Source: Mytilus galloprovincialis (lineage: Eukaryota; Mollusca; Bivalvia; Mytilida; Mytilidae). Taken from it: a stretch of DNA of 64,000 nucleotides. The notes under the pieces were generated by a model, which was not told where the DNA came from, did no database searches, and worked only from the letters and a program-made list of their open reading frames with translations. Position numbers and translations under genes: made by a program. Positions 54,080-64,000 of the stretch are shown one piece after another. The stretch lies in contig NC_134839.1 in NCBI RefSeq assembly GCF_965363235.1, positions 99,281,743-99,345,742 on the forward strand, given 5' to 3'. The stretch's first letter is position 1; every line of letters begins with the position of its first letter.

Positions 54080-54330
54080 ATAAAAAAGAAGATGTGATAT
54101 GATTGCCAATGAGACAACTCTCCACAAGAGACCAAAATGACACAGAAATTACGGCCTTCAACAACGAGCAAAGCCTTTATCTCATAGTCAGCTATAAAAG
54201 GCCCCAAAATGAATTTGTAAAGCGATTCAAACGAGAAAACTAACGGCCTTATGTACAAAAAATGATCCAAAAACAAATATGTAACGCATAAACAAACGAT
54301 GAAGCGTTGTCTCATCGGTAAACTTACCAT
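54080..54330 (+). repeat. Family F repeat, longest copy
   Basis: It has AAAAAGAAGATGTGATATGA, TGCCAATGAGACAACTCTCC, AGAGACCAAAATGACACAGA, CTTCAACAACGAGCAAAGCC and GCTATAAAAGGCCCC. It is flanked at the right by a short region leading to a family D fragment. Confidence 0.65.
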
Positions 54331-54494
54331 ATCTATAACTCTAGAACGGTAACAATGATAAAAATTCAAATTTGATGTGTGGTTTGACGTAATAACCATT
54401 GTATACAATCAATTTCGGGACATTCGTGCGTACAGAAAGTCATACAGTCAAACAAATGTAACAGGGTTTAACCCTCCCCCTAAATTCCCTCGGC

Positions 54495-54645
54495 TGTACC
54501 GTGTGTTCCATGTAAAGAACATGACAGTTGTTGTCCATTCATTCATTCATTGGATGTGTAATTGAGATGTTGCGGCCATTTGTTTTGAATTTCTTGAAGT
54601 TCAGTACATTTTTTTTTTATCTATTTTACTTTGCAGTAGGATAAA
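54495..54645 (+). repeat. Family D 3' fragment, decayed
   Basis: It contains AACATGACAGTTGTTGTCCA and TTGAAGTTCAGTACATTTTTT. The middle part is partly lost. Confidence 0.5.
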
Positions 54646-54649
54646 AATT

Positions 54650-57590
54650 AGATGTGCCTCATATACCCCTTACTTAATCGTTTGCACACATTTTACTTTT
54701 AGCAATGTTCAATTTAAACCTTTAAAGCTTCATAAGTCAGTACAAAAGTGTACACTAAAACAAAACCAATCAAGACGGTAAGGACAAATTTCGTGTGACG
54801 TCAGTACCCGGTGTCGGTATTACTACATGTAAGATCATTCATATATAATTATTCTATAAAACGGACCTTGGACTCTTGACTTTGCAAAGACAAGTGACTA
54901 TCTCCGTCCTGAATTAGGTTCCGTGTTGAGGGCGTCTCCAGGTTAATTTAGCTGTTTACTGATCACTTCACAATGGCCTTACTATGTTTGTCAAACTATA
55001 AATTTATAGGTTTAATTTGATAAAAGTAAATACCATTATCAGGAAGATTTAAACACGTGATAAAAAATGAAATTGGTTGTAGTTGGAATGCTAAATCCGA
55101 TCTAAACTTTAATTTAAAAGTAAATTTTAACTTTCTACATGAATTGCACACATAGTCAAAATCAATACATGTATTAAAAACGGCAATAAAATATGGGTGT
55201 AAGTTTTATCTTGTCATATAGAAACGATAAAATACCATTAATACACAATAATAAAAAGAGTTCGAAGATATTTGTTCTGCATTTATATGTATAGTGAAAG
55301 GGCAGAACCAAAACATGTTGCGCAAATTACTTGAAAAGTTCCATGAGGGGGTCTTAAACTTCAGTCTGGAATACATTTTTGAAAATCACATAAAATTTAA
55401 GAAATTGATACAATTCAATAGATAACCAATCTATATTCAGGACCTACATGAGAGTTTCATTGTAACATATTCATCTCCGATTTAAACTAAAGAGTTGTTG
55501 TTGGTGTTTGTTGTTTTTCCACAGTAAACTGTGGTAACATTTCTTAAGATTCTTTGAATATTTTTGCTTTCTTTGATTTACAACTTATAGTCTAGATAGG
55601 CAAACGGTTAAGTCGGTGATCACTTTAGTCTTAAAACTAGTTTAACACAACACTTTTGTGTCTGTACCAAATTGGGCTATCTGAACCATTTGCGGTTACA
55701 CGGAACCTTATTTAAGATGGACACGTGTCTTATTGTTGTTTTAATACCTTGTTTCTGTGTCTGATTTAGTCGGAGAAGTTATATGTCAGCGGCTGATGTG
55801 GTTATTGTAACTGTATAGTATTTTTGCGTTTCATGTTTTCCTTTTTTAGACATTATAAATATCGCATTATGAGTGACCTTTAAATTTTTTTAGGACATTA
55901 TTGCACTTATTAAACCAAACATAAATTATCGTAACAAGTAAATTACATAAATTACGTTTGTTTATGTCCCGAAGACAATGCGTTGCCATCCCCGACTACA
56001 GAATGACAAATTGGAAATAGCTGTAAGTTTACAAAGTCATGTGCATTAATTAAGACATTGTTAAGTACAAATATACAAGATTACAAAACGTCACCTCAAG
56101 TTTCTGTAATTATATTTTTCATATTAGAATATCAATAGTGAACATAGATGCAAACTTCCTCTGAATTTGTTTTACTGAGGCCCATTGGGTCAAAACTAGC
56201 TGGATGAAATATAGTTGAAGAGTCTATATAAGCTTATTTTTTTACACAAGTCTATATAATCAAATGTTATTCAATTGCATGTTTATGTAAATATTGGATT
56301 GAAGAAGTTCTGAACTACCGTTACCAAACTGTTTTAATTTGCATCTAAAAGAGCATGCGTAATCATTTGTTAATTGTATCGATCTAATAAGTCAAGCCCT
56401 TTTCAATTGATGTTTGTTTTAATTTTGTAGTGAAGCACCACTCTCCTATATTTATGGAGAGGGTTGCGCACTCATAAACATACTGTTTTAAAACAGCCCA
56501 TCGCATTCTAAATGAGCCTGTGCTTAGCCATGATCCTGTTTCTAGTGATAGTCCTTATTTGTATGGCGACCATATCAAGTTCTCTTGAGCTTAATTTAGG
56601 CTACTGGTTTTCTTCTCTCTAGTCATGTCATCCCCGGGGACTTGTGTAACTAGGCTGTACCATGTTGATGTTCAAACTATTGTACCTTATTGTTCTTGTC
56701 TAAAATAATATTATATATCATACCGGGTACTATGCTTCTTACAAGCCCGTGTAATGGAAAATTAACACCACCTTCTATGTGTATGCTTTGGCAAAAAGTT
56801 TTATCTGGTATCCATAGTACCTGAATACCCCCCCCCCCCCCCTCTTTTCTCAGTATATAAAAAGTCGATGTAGCATAATAACTAGCAAAACAGACTATAA
56901 ATGGAGACCGGATAAAAATACTAAAACATTACCCCCACAATACTTAAAAGCAATGCTAACAGAGCCATGTAATGTGAATTAATTGGAAATTTTCATGAAA
57001 TCTTTGTTAGCAGCAAATGCATGTTAATATTCGTTATTTGTTATCCCGGAACTTACCTTTTTAAATTTGTCGTCAACCTTTTAATGTCAATCCTCTTTCC
57101 AGACAGTTACAGTCATGAATTGAAAAATGTCCTAAATAAAATAGAATGCACCCAAATCAATCTTATGAACGTCCCATTTAAAGGGCGGGAGTTTATGACT
57201 CCAAGATTAGATGAAACGCAAATGTTGTCAACTTGTTATGCATAGGTTACATTTGATACAACTCGTCGAATACACAAATAAATGTGATATTAAGACTGAT
57301 ATGCACGATTTAGCACATATTTTCCTATTCATCATCCATACAGGATAGCTATATCAAATAGTAATTCAAATCCGTTGACATAATTTATGACCCAGTCAAC
57401 ATAAAGAGATATACGAAATTTGTGTTATTTACATACGAAATCTCCTAAAGTTTACACTGAATGAATTTGCGGTCCCGACATCTAGATTGGATGACGACAA
57501 TTTTATAAGGTGATGTAAGCAATTTGTCAAATTAAGTGTGAAAAAGGTGGAACAAAATCACAAACAGATCTAACCTTTCATTATGATAAG
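54650..57590. other. Long gene-free interval
   Basis: No recognised gene. A run of 15 C's lies at 56828-56842. A segment at about 56420-56700 has higher complexity (CACCACTCTCC, GAGCCTGTGCTTAGCCATGA, CATCCCCGGGGACTTGTGTA) and looks like a retroelement tail, but I cannot place it. Confidence 0.4.
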
Positions 57591-57911
57591 TCAGCCGTAT
57601 AGGGCAATAGTACTGACTTACTCAACAACCAAATTTGAAATAAAAGGGACAGATTTAAATGCCTCTCCGGTATCTTTTACCCCACTTTTGAGAAGAACAT
57701 TTTGGGGAGGGTTGTGGGCCTTTTTTACTTTTGTTTTCTCTTTTAAAAAAACAATCTTATAATTTTGTGAAATAACTTAGAGATATCAACTTATTTCATT
57801 ATCTTTCTCAGATATATCGTGTTATATTTTATATTCGTATCAGTGTTATTTTGATCAAATGCTTTTCAAAAAAAAAAAACTTGTATAAATTCTTATAGAT
57901 GACAGTGAACT

Positions 57912-58015
57912 GTGCTGTCTTACGGTGTTTATCTATACCAACTAGTTTTCTATGCCCATGGGTGTAGTGATGTTACAGATTTCCATGAACGCAATCTATG
58001 TATCACTATCCCTGG
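57912..58015 (+). pseudogene. Reverse-transcriptase fragment of the same family as 37172-37951
   Basis: The translation SYGVYLYQLVFYAHGCSDVT then DFHERNLCIT aligns with SYGVYISQLVRFARVCNNVL then DFNERNLCIT in the larger copy. Only about 34 residues remain before the text changes to a family F repeat (GGACAGTTGTCTCATTGGCA). Confidence 0.65.
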
Positions 58016-58435
58016 TATAAATAATAAAGTCTCTGATGGACAGTTGTCTCATTGGCAATCATACCACATCTCTTTTTTATGCATAAGACATCAAAAGGGT
58101 AACTGGAACAGGAAAACAAATCATGGACGGTGCAACAGTTCACACCAAACACCAATACACGACTCATCAAAACATGAATTTATATCATGCATATTGTGTT
58201 AAATACAAGAAAACTGACTCGAAATAGTTAAAACCAAATATCACGTATCCAATTTGAAACCTTAATAAACTAAACAAGAAATTCATAATGAAATAAACTG
58301 TGACACTTCATTTTCAACTTAATTTGAAATGACCTCTGAAATGATGAAACCACAAAATGCACATTTCAAAGGGAATTCAAACTAGCAATAAAATAGAAGA
58401 TGGAATAACCGAATCTCAATTCATTCTTTTTTACA

Positions 58436-58569
58436 ATTCAATTCAATGTTTTATTAAAGTCTCATCTCTCAACAAGTACAATCAATCTTTATACATTGTA
58501 AAATAACACTAGATAAAATGAGAGCCATTCTATACAGAATTATAAGAGACTATTAAAGTGCATAGATAT
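58436..58569 (-). mobile_element. 3' end of a LINE, detached by an insertion
   Basis: On the minus strand this reads as an untranslated tail ending ACTTTAATAAAACATTGAAT then TGAATTGTAAAAAA. It has a polyadenylation-like hexamer and a short TTGAA repeat end, as in CR1/L2-type LINEs. It directly abuts a hAT-like element, and the matching upstream part of the LINE is at 60300-60626. Confidence 0.5.
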
Positions 58570-58683
58570 CAGGGGCGGATACAGGATTTGACGTTAGGGG
58601 GGGCGCAGAATAAAATTTCGCCGAGCGGAGCGAGGTGAAAATTTATTTGAGGTTAAAATAATCAAAGTTATTGCATGAGCTGT

Positions 58684-58947
58684 TTATCCACCTCTCAACT
58701 CTATAACACGAAAGTGTAAACTTCTTCCCGCAAGATTAACGGTACTGGGTATTTCATTTATAAGCATATAACCCCTATGTGTGGATATTGAGTGGTAAAG
58801 ATCTGTACCAAGTTGAAGGATATGATCAACGTCAGATGGAGTAGATGGTTCGTGTGTAACAGATGCCATGAAACACAGGGAGACACAAACGCATTGTCTT
58901 CCACCATCTACTAGCATACCTTGATGTTGTGATCCTTTGCAAACCAA
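58684..58947 (-). CDS. Partial ORF with a possible papain-like peptidase motif, inside the hAT-like element
   Basis: An 87-codon open frame reads CKGSQHQGMLVDGGRQCVCV, then SLCFMASV, VDHILQLGTDLYHSI, and GYMLINEIPSTVNL. The order GSxHQG...GRQCVxxSL...LxxGDxLY...LxxELP resembles the start of cysteine-peptidase-like domains that I associate with transposon and related proteins. GRQC would hold the nucleophile. The histidine and acidic partners would lie downstream and are missing, so an active enzyme is unlikely. The start and the original gene are uncertain. Confidence 0.35.
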   Translation of the reverse strand: MVCKGSQHQGMLVDGGRQCVCVSLCFMASVTHEPSTPSDVDHILQLGTDLYHSISTHRGYMLINEIPSTVNLAGRSLHFRVIELRGG

Positions 58948-59049
58948 TCTACAATCATGACATCAGCACTTGTTGTAAACTCATCTATATAGTAATATTA
59001 TGTAAAATCTACACTAAACCTTGCAAGATATGGCTTTTCTCATTGTTGA

Positions 59050-59135
59050 AGCCGTATGGTGACCTATACTATAGTTTTTAATTTCTGTGTCATTTGGTCT
59101 TTTGTGGAGAGTTGTCTCATTGGCAATACAACAAA
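59050..59135 (-). repeat. Family F fragment, reversed
   Basis: GCCGTATGGTGACCTATACT, GTGTCATTTGGTCTTTTGTG and GAGAGTTGTCTCATTGGCAA are the reverse complement of part of 54080-54180. Confidence 0.6.
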
Positions 59136-60299
59136 TCGAAGTTTTAAACGTTTGAACAGGCTTTACACGGCCGGTAGTTGCGACCTAAAGAGATACAGGA
59201 TTTCCACAAAAATAATGATCTCTTGTTTTGCACAAAGTCGATGTGTCTAAGCCAACTGTACATGGTTTCAATAATGTGGAATTAAATCGGTTAACTTTAA
59301 AATTACTTTAACTCTCCATAACCACTAGCCCTGCCAAACTTCAATTTCTTGGTTAAGACGAAGGAAATGTGAAGAGTTGACAGATAGACAGTCGGACCGA
59401 CAGACGCAAAGTGAGACGAAGCAAATGACGATAGCTCATCTGACCAATATAAGATTTTGAAAACGAAAATTATAACTGGTACATTTTATTTGTCAATTCA
59501 TAATACGTGTTTTTATTTTTGTTCTATTTTCGGAGGTCGTGCTAGACTTTTTACTTACTGTAAAAAAAAATTGGCCGCTAACCACTAAAATCAAAATGAG
59601 ATCCTTAAAAAATTGTGCTTATTTTCTTGGGATCCAATGTAATACTGTAGTACCTACGGGTTTGGTCCTTGACCGTTTATGCATGCTTCGGCAAATTTTA
59701 TATGTTGCAAGTGAGAATCATATATTGTCACAGAGATATTAAATAATGAGTCAAATTAACAAACTAACCTCTCGCTTGAACCATAATCTTTATCTTTCCT
59801 TATGAAAGAATCTAACTTAGACTGCTTTCTTGGTCGTGCCATGATGAAATAACCCAAATAGCGGGTAGGGCACTTCCACCTTCTTCGTGGGAAAGTGATG
59901 TAGGGATGTTTTTGAACTTCGATTATCAAAGAAATTGTTTATTAAAACTGCAACTACAATGTCACAAAAATAATTGTTTTATTCTAACTGCTGAAAGCCT
60001 ATGATATTTGTCATCAAACGCAGTACCGCGTTTGGCACCTTCCTTTGAAGTGTAACATGTTTATAGAACTTAAATAAACAGTAGGTCAGTTGATTAGTAG
60101 TTTAATAGTAATAATTCTGTTAAACTACTGTTTTATATAGTAATACTTGTTTGAATGTTAAAACAGATTGAATGCAACGACATTAGGCTAGCTTTCGTCG
60201 TTTCTTCGGAAACTTATTACGTGCGGACAACCCATGCTTTGCAAATTTTAGGGGGGGGGGGGCGCACGCCCGCCACGCCCTCGCCTAAATCCGCCCCTG

Positions 60300-60626
60300 G
60301 ATATAATACACAATATGAAATAAAATACTATTTACAACATATAAAATTTCTACGTCTTTTTAAAATCAAATGACAGGTTTTGGCACACACACGTATCATA
60401 TTTACATCTGAGAATAAAAACACTAACTTTTGATTATCATCTAAAGTATTAAAATTATCATTAAAAGTTTCAGCAACATAATATAAATGGTTTCTAAAAT
60501 CGTCATAAAGAGGACATCTTAATAAAACATGCGCTTCATCTTCAATAAAAACGTCACATATATGGCACACTCTATTTTCTAAAACAATATTTTCATATCT
60601 CCCTGTTTCAATTCTTAGGGCATGTA
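60300..60626 (-). pseudogene. LINE reverse-transcriptase C-terminal zinc-knuckle region, 5'-truncated
   Basis: On the minus strand the frame reads HALRIETGRYENIVLENRVC, then HICDVFIEDEAHVLLRCPLY, then DDFRNHLY, ending at a stop at 60328-60330. The CxxC...H...C arrangement followed by PLY is the C-terminal zinc finger of many LINE reverse transcriptases. The frame is closed just upstream by a stop at about 60629, so only the last 100 or so residues remain. The 3' tail of the element resumes at 58569 on the far side of the hAT-like insertion. Confidence 0.65.
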
Positions 60627-60689
60627 CTTCTTAAGATATATTCTGAATTCTACGGCATTTATAAGAAGAATCGAAGTCAATTTGGTTTT

Positions 60690-61320
60690 TGCTTTGATAA
60701 AATTGAGAAAGGAAATAGGGATTGTGTCAAAGCGACAACAACCCAACCATAGAGCAGACAACAGCCTAAGGCCACCAATGGATCTTCAATGTAGCGAGAA
60801 ACTCCCGCACCCGGAGGCGTCCTTCACCTGGCCCCTTAAAAATATGTATACTAGTTCAGTGATAATGGACGTCATACTAAACTCCGAATTATACACAAGA
60901 AACTAAATTTAAAAATCTTACTAGACTAACAAAGGCCGGAAGCTCCTAACTTGGGACAGGCGCAAACTTGCGGAGGGGTTAAACATGTTTATGAGATCTC
61001 AACCCTCCCCTTTACATCTAGCCAATATAAAAAGTAAACGCATAACAATACGCACATTAAAAATCAGTTCAAGAGAAGTCCGAGTCTACAGCCGAAGATG
61101 TAACAAAAGAAAATAAACAAAATGACAATAATACATAAATAACAACAGACTACTAGAAGTTAACTGACATGCCAGCTCCAGACCTCAATTAAACTGATTG
61201 AAATATTATGTCTTCATCATATGAATATCAGGCACAATCCCTCCAGTTAGGGGTTTAGTATCATGCTATCATAAAATATACGAGAAGAACATAACCCGTG
61301 TCATGCCAACAACAATTTTT
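60690..61320 (-). repeat. 3' untranslated region of the reverse-transcriptase element, reversed copy
   Basis: It is the reverse complement of 37906-38530, including CCCGCACCCGGAGGCGTCCT, ACTTGGGACAGGCGCA, TGACATGCCAGCTCCAGAC and CCTCCAGTTAGGGGTTTAGT. It keeps about 20 residues' worth of the coding end, then stops at a poly-T tract (61318-61330). Confidence 0.75.
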
Positions 61321-61696
61321 TTTTTTTTTAAATAAATGTGTTTAGTTTGATGTATATTTATTGCCAGTCACAGATATTTTACAAGGCAATTAAATCAAAG
61401 GAGTTTAATGATGGACTCAAGTTCAGAGTTTATACTAGCTCTATGATCTTTTTAGTTTTTATATGCCCTTTGCCTTACAAAAGCACTGTTAGCACATTGC
61501 ATACACAGTTGTTATTGCAAGCTGTTTTCCCTTGTCCGTATACGTACAAACAAGGTCTTGAAGGAAATGTACTGACATAGGTCCCCACAGGAAACAGAGA
61601 GCAAACCAGTTTTACCCAATTACCAACCAGAATCTTTGGAAAGCATGATAACTGGTTAAGCAATATGAGATTTTATCCAAACTTGCGTTTGAAGCA

Positions 61697-61890
61697 TTAC
61701 CCGTTGAATGTGCTGTAAAAACGTGTTTTCAAATGGGGAATATTCACAAGACTGGCATCCTCTGTAGCGGCAAACTTCGCCCTTAGCTTGTTTAGATCAT
61801 CATGAAGATACATGAACTTTCCCTTATCATCATACAATGAGGCGATAAATACACTTCCAATTTCCTTATCTACCGTTTGAAAACTTATCG
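61697..61890 (-). pseudogene. Unidentified coding-like fragment
   Basis: The frame reads IGSVFIASLYDDKGKFMYLH, then DDLNKLRAKFAATEDASLVN. The composition is protein-like, unlike the surrounding chance frames. It ends at TAG-type stops and runs into a family A fragment upstream. I do not recognise the family. Confidence 0.3.
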
Positions 61891-62055
61891 GATTTGGCAC
61901 AACTTTTTGGAATTTTATCCTCAATGCTCTTCAACTTTATACTTGTTTGGCTTTCTAACTATTTTCATCAGAGCGTCACTGGTGAGTCTTATATAAACGA
62001 AACGCGCGTCTCCCGTATCAAGTTATAAGCCTGGTACCTTTGATAAATATTATCA
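61890..62055 (+). repeat. Family A/C fragment
   Basis: GGCACAACTTTTTGGAATTT, CTCTTCAACTTTATACTTGT, AGCGTCACTGGTGAGTCTTA, CGAAACGCGCGTCTCCCGTA and AGCCTGGTACCTTTGATAA match the core shared by families A and C. Confidence 0.65.
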
Positions 62056-62119
62056 TAACTTGGAAGATTGAAAAAAGAGCAAATTTCCTCTTCAAGGAGA
62101 TGAATTATATCACATTGTC

Positions 62120-62325
62120 GTACAAGTGAGAGGTTTAGCGCTATAAAGGTTCAATCCACCATTTCTACATATGAAAATGCCTGTACCAAGTCAGGAATAT
62201 GACAGATGTTGTCCATTCGTTTGATGTGTTTTGTCATTTGATTTTGCCATGTGATTATGGATTCTCCGATTGTATTTTCCTCGGAGTTCAGTATTTTTGT
62301 GATTCTACTTTTTTCAACACTCCAC
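62120..62325 (+). repeat. Family D 3' fragment
   Basis: It contains GGTTCAATCCACCATTTCTA, CTGTACCAAGTCAGGAATAT and CCTCGGAGTTCAGTATTTTT. Confidence 0.65.
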
Positions 62326-62412
62326 ATGGTACCATCATCATGGAACAGAGCTGTAGGTATGGGACTAATAGGATATGCCAATATCCTGACTACAGTCTCA
62401 TTTTCACGAACA

Positions 62413-62720
62413 TTAACAAGAACTAAAGCACTGCGAACTATTTTTACTGGGTAATATGTGCCTTAACAAAGTCACCTGATTTACACTTGAGTTTTGAGGT
62501 CTTGGTCGTATCATGTAAAGTATTGAGTATTCTTCGTGTTCAGTTTCTGCATCTGTGGCTAGTCCCAATCTTGATCTCATTTCAGAACTAAAATGCGCAA
62601 GGATGATTCTTGTAAGCATCATTCGAAGTACAGCTGTTTTTTCCTTGTCAGTCCTATATGATGCCTCTACAACCTTTACAATCTTTAATAATAGTTTTAT
62701 CTGTAGCCATATTACTCCAG
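62413..62720 (-). pseudogene. Unidentified coding-like fragment, second
   Basis: The frame reads LQIKLLLKIVKVVEASYRTD, then KEKTAVLRMMLTRIILAHFS, then RLGLATDAETEHEEYSILYM, ending at TAA (62413-62415). It looks like genuine coding sequence. A CTACAG acceptor-like site lies near 62700. No family is recognised. It may belong with the remnant at 63025-63720. Confidence 0.3.
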
Positions 62721-62804
62721 CTACTATTTAAAGCTCCATGTTAATGTCTCATTGAAAACTCAACTGACATAAAGACACAGATTTTACCGTTATAGAAAGA
62801 TTCA

Positions 62805-63020
62805 AAAGGAGGGACGAAAGATACCAGAGGGACAGTCAAACTCATTAATAGAAAATAAACTGACAACGCCATGACTCAAAATGAAAAAGACAAACAGACA
62901 AACAATAGTACACATGACACAGCATAGAAAACTGAAGAATAAGCAACACGCACCCCACCAATAACTAGGGTGATCCCAGGTGCTCCGGACGGGTAAGCAG
63001 ATCTGCTTCACATGTGGCAT
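62805..63020 (-). repeat. Family E repeat, reversed copy
   Basis: GGAGGGACGAAAGATACCAG, GGGACAGTCAAACTCATTAA, CAACGCCATGACTCAAAATG and AGGTGCTCCGGACGGGTAAG match 2802-3005 and, reversed, 36725-36962. It fuses on its right to CACATGTGGCATCCGTCG. Confidence 0.75.
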
Positions 63021-63024
63021 CCGT

Positions 63025-63720
63025 CGTGTTGCACATGTTATATTCAACATATCCAATATGTCGGCTGGTGTTCACCTAGCATAGTTCGTCCGATTGGTAA
63101 TGAAAAAGCATCGCAACATTGCAGCTACAAATGTTAAATCCACTACCCATTCAGTTCAGTCCTTATGTTCTGTAACAATATCTCAACTGCACGAAGAAAC
63201 AAATCCCAAAATGCGAAGGCTGGTGATAGTTTGCAAGAATGTATTCTGAATTCCTCAAACAATGGCAACATATGTTCTTGAAAATTAGAAAAAAAAACTG
63301 TGCAATACCTTCAGTGCTTTTGGGTGTTTCAGCATATGAACGGTGACATAAATTTTGTTCATTATTAATTAACGATTTTCGTCTTATAACCAATTGAAGA
63401 ATGCTTTTAAATTAAACAAAAGAGCCATGAGAGCTAGCCTCATATACCAAAGTTCATCCTCGAACACGTCTGGACAATAAATTGTTTGCACAGCATATTG
63501 TTGACCAGCACGTTTTGCCATATCTGAACATTGTTTCATAGTTGTAAATACTATTGCCATGTCGAGGCTTGGCATCTATAACCGGAGCATAGGCTACAGA
63601 CAAAATTCGGAATCGAATCAACGTTTTGTCTCGAAAGAAGTCGCAGAAATACCAAAGAAATAACAAAAAGGTCCAAACCGTTCTGTTGGCTTGTCGAAAG
63701 GTAAACATGCCATAAGATTG
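63025..63720 (-). pseudogene. Decayed remnant of an uncharacterised invertebrate ORF family
   Basis: In changing frames the minus strand gives SVAYAPVIDAKP, then MAIVFTTMKQCSDMAKRAGQ and QYAVQTI, then FQEHMLPLFEEF, and later AAMLRCFFITNRTNYAR with TPADILDML. I associate this order with a repetitive uncharacterised protein family seen in cnidarian and mollusc genomes, probably carried by mobile DNA. At least three frame changes and several stops show that it is dead. Function is unknown. Confidence 0.4.
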
Positions 63721-64000
63721 GTATTCGAATCATTCAACGCCAAAGATCTTTCTAGTCCCCGTTTAACCTTTATGGAACTCATGTGGGCGTGTTTGACGAT
63801 TCGTTTTGATACTTAAATACAACTCTGGCCATGGAGTGAAATGTATTTTTACGTAAATAACGATTGTTTCAGCATTTAAGTCAATATTTTCTGCTCTCTC
63901 CTGTATAATACGACCGCCTATTCTAAATACAGCAATACAGTAAGTAATAGTAAGTAATTAGTTTATTACAGTGTCACAATCTAACATTATACATAATATA
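63721..64000. other. Window edge, nothing recognised
   Basis: Simple sequence with no open frame of note. A short AGTAATAGTAAGTAATTAG stutter is present near the end. Confidence 0.5.

Larger units (their letters stand above)
58570..60299. mobile_element. 1.7-kb hAT-like element inserted into a LINE remnant
   Basis: The left terminus CAGGGGCGGATACAGGATTT and right terminus AAATCCGCCCCTG are opposed, as in many hAT elements. The subterminal text is G-rich at the left (AGGGGGGGCGC) and has a 12-G run at the right (60251-60262). GATAT is shared by both flanks; a full 8-base duplication is not preserved. The interior has a minus-strand open frame (58684-58947), a family F fragment at 59050-59135, and no transposase that I can see. 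Confidence 0.6.

Overview
The window looks like a stretch of bivalve mollusc nuclear genome, most likely a mussel (Mytilus-like). It is AT-rich, its genes are split by long introns, and it is packed with short interspersed repeats, inverted-repeat elements and broken transposons. There is no operon-like packing and there are no prokaryotic signals. The species assignment is an inference from gene structure and from repeat families that I recall from mussel sequence; no search was run.

Three host genes can be supported. (1) A plus-strand gene of eight coding exons (8690-17404) encodes a 582-residue single-pass membrane protein: signal peptide, two CUB domains, one membrane helix, and a long lysine-rich cytoplasmic tail with no domain I recognise. 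(2) Converging on it from the minus strand is an eight-exon gene (34743 down to 18407). Its spliced 195-residue product matches COMMD3 along its whole length. Its introns hold most of the transposon debris between 18 and 34 kb. (3) A minus-strand coding exon (46870-45419) encodes a 483-residue P-loop sulfotransferase-like protein with an N-terminal membrane anchor.

Layout: 0.2-8.6 kb is intergenic and filled with interspersed repeats, including two diverged copies of one element in opposite orientation. 8.7-17.4 kb is the CUB gene, with triply nested repeats in an intron. 18.4-34.7 kb is COMMD3, whose introns carry a 22-bp minisatellite, a 2.2-kb terminal-inverted-repeat element, a fold-back 39-bp minisatellite, a Mutator-like remnant, a broken BEN-domain gene and a Tc1/mariner transposase fragment. 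35.2-39.6 kb is a chain of a truncated hAT element, a repeat, and the 3' half of a reverse-transcriptase element. 39.8-44.4 kb is a roughly 4.6-kb array of a 47-bp repeat, about 97 units, with higher-order structure. 45.4-46.9 kb is the sulfotransferase-like gene. 47-64 kb has no confident host gene. It holds a 1.1-kb bivalve-type repeat, two fold-back elements, a LINE 3' end split by a hAT-like insertion, an inverted copy of the reverse-transcriptase element's 3' region, and decayed coding remnants.

The host genes show no sign of a shared pathway. COMMD3 belongs to the Commander endosomal-recycling complex, the CUB protein looks like a surface receptor or adhesion protein, and the sulfotransferase-like protein is probably Golgi-anchored. 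I found no clear new defence or mobile system. The most unusual items are the 47-bp higher-order array, the CUB protein's orphan tail, and several structured fold-back elements.
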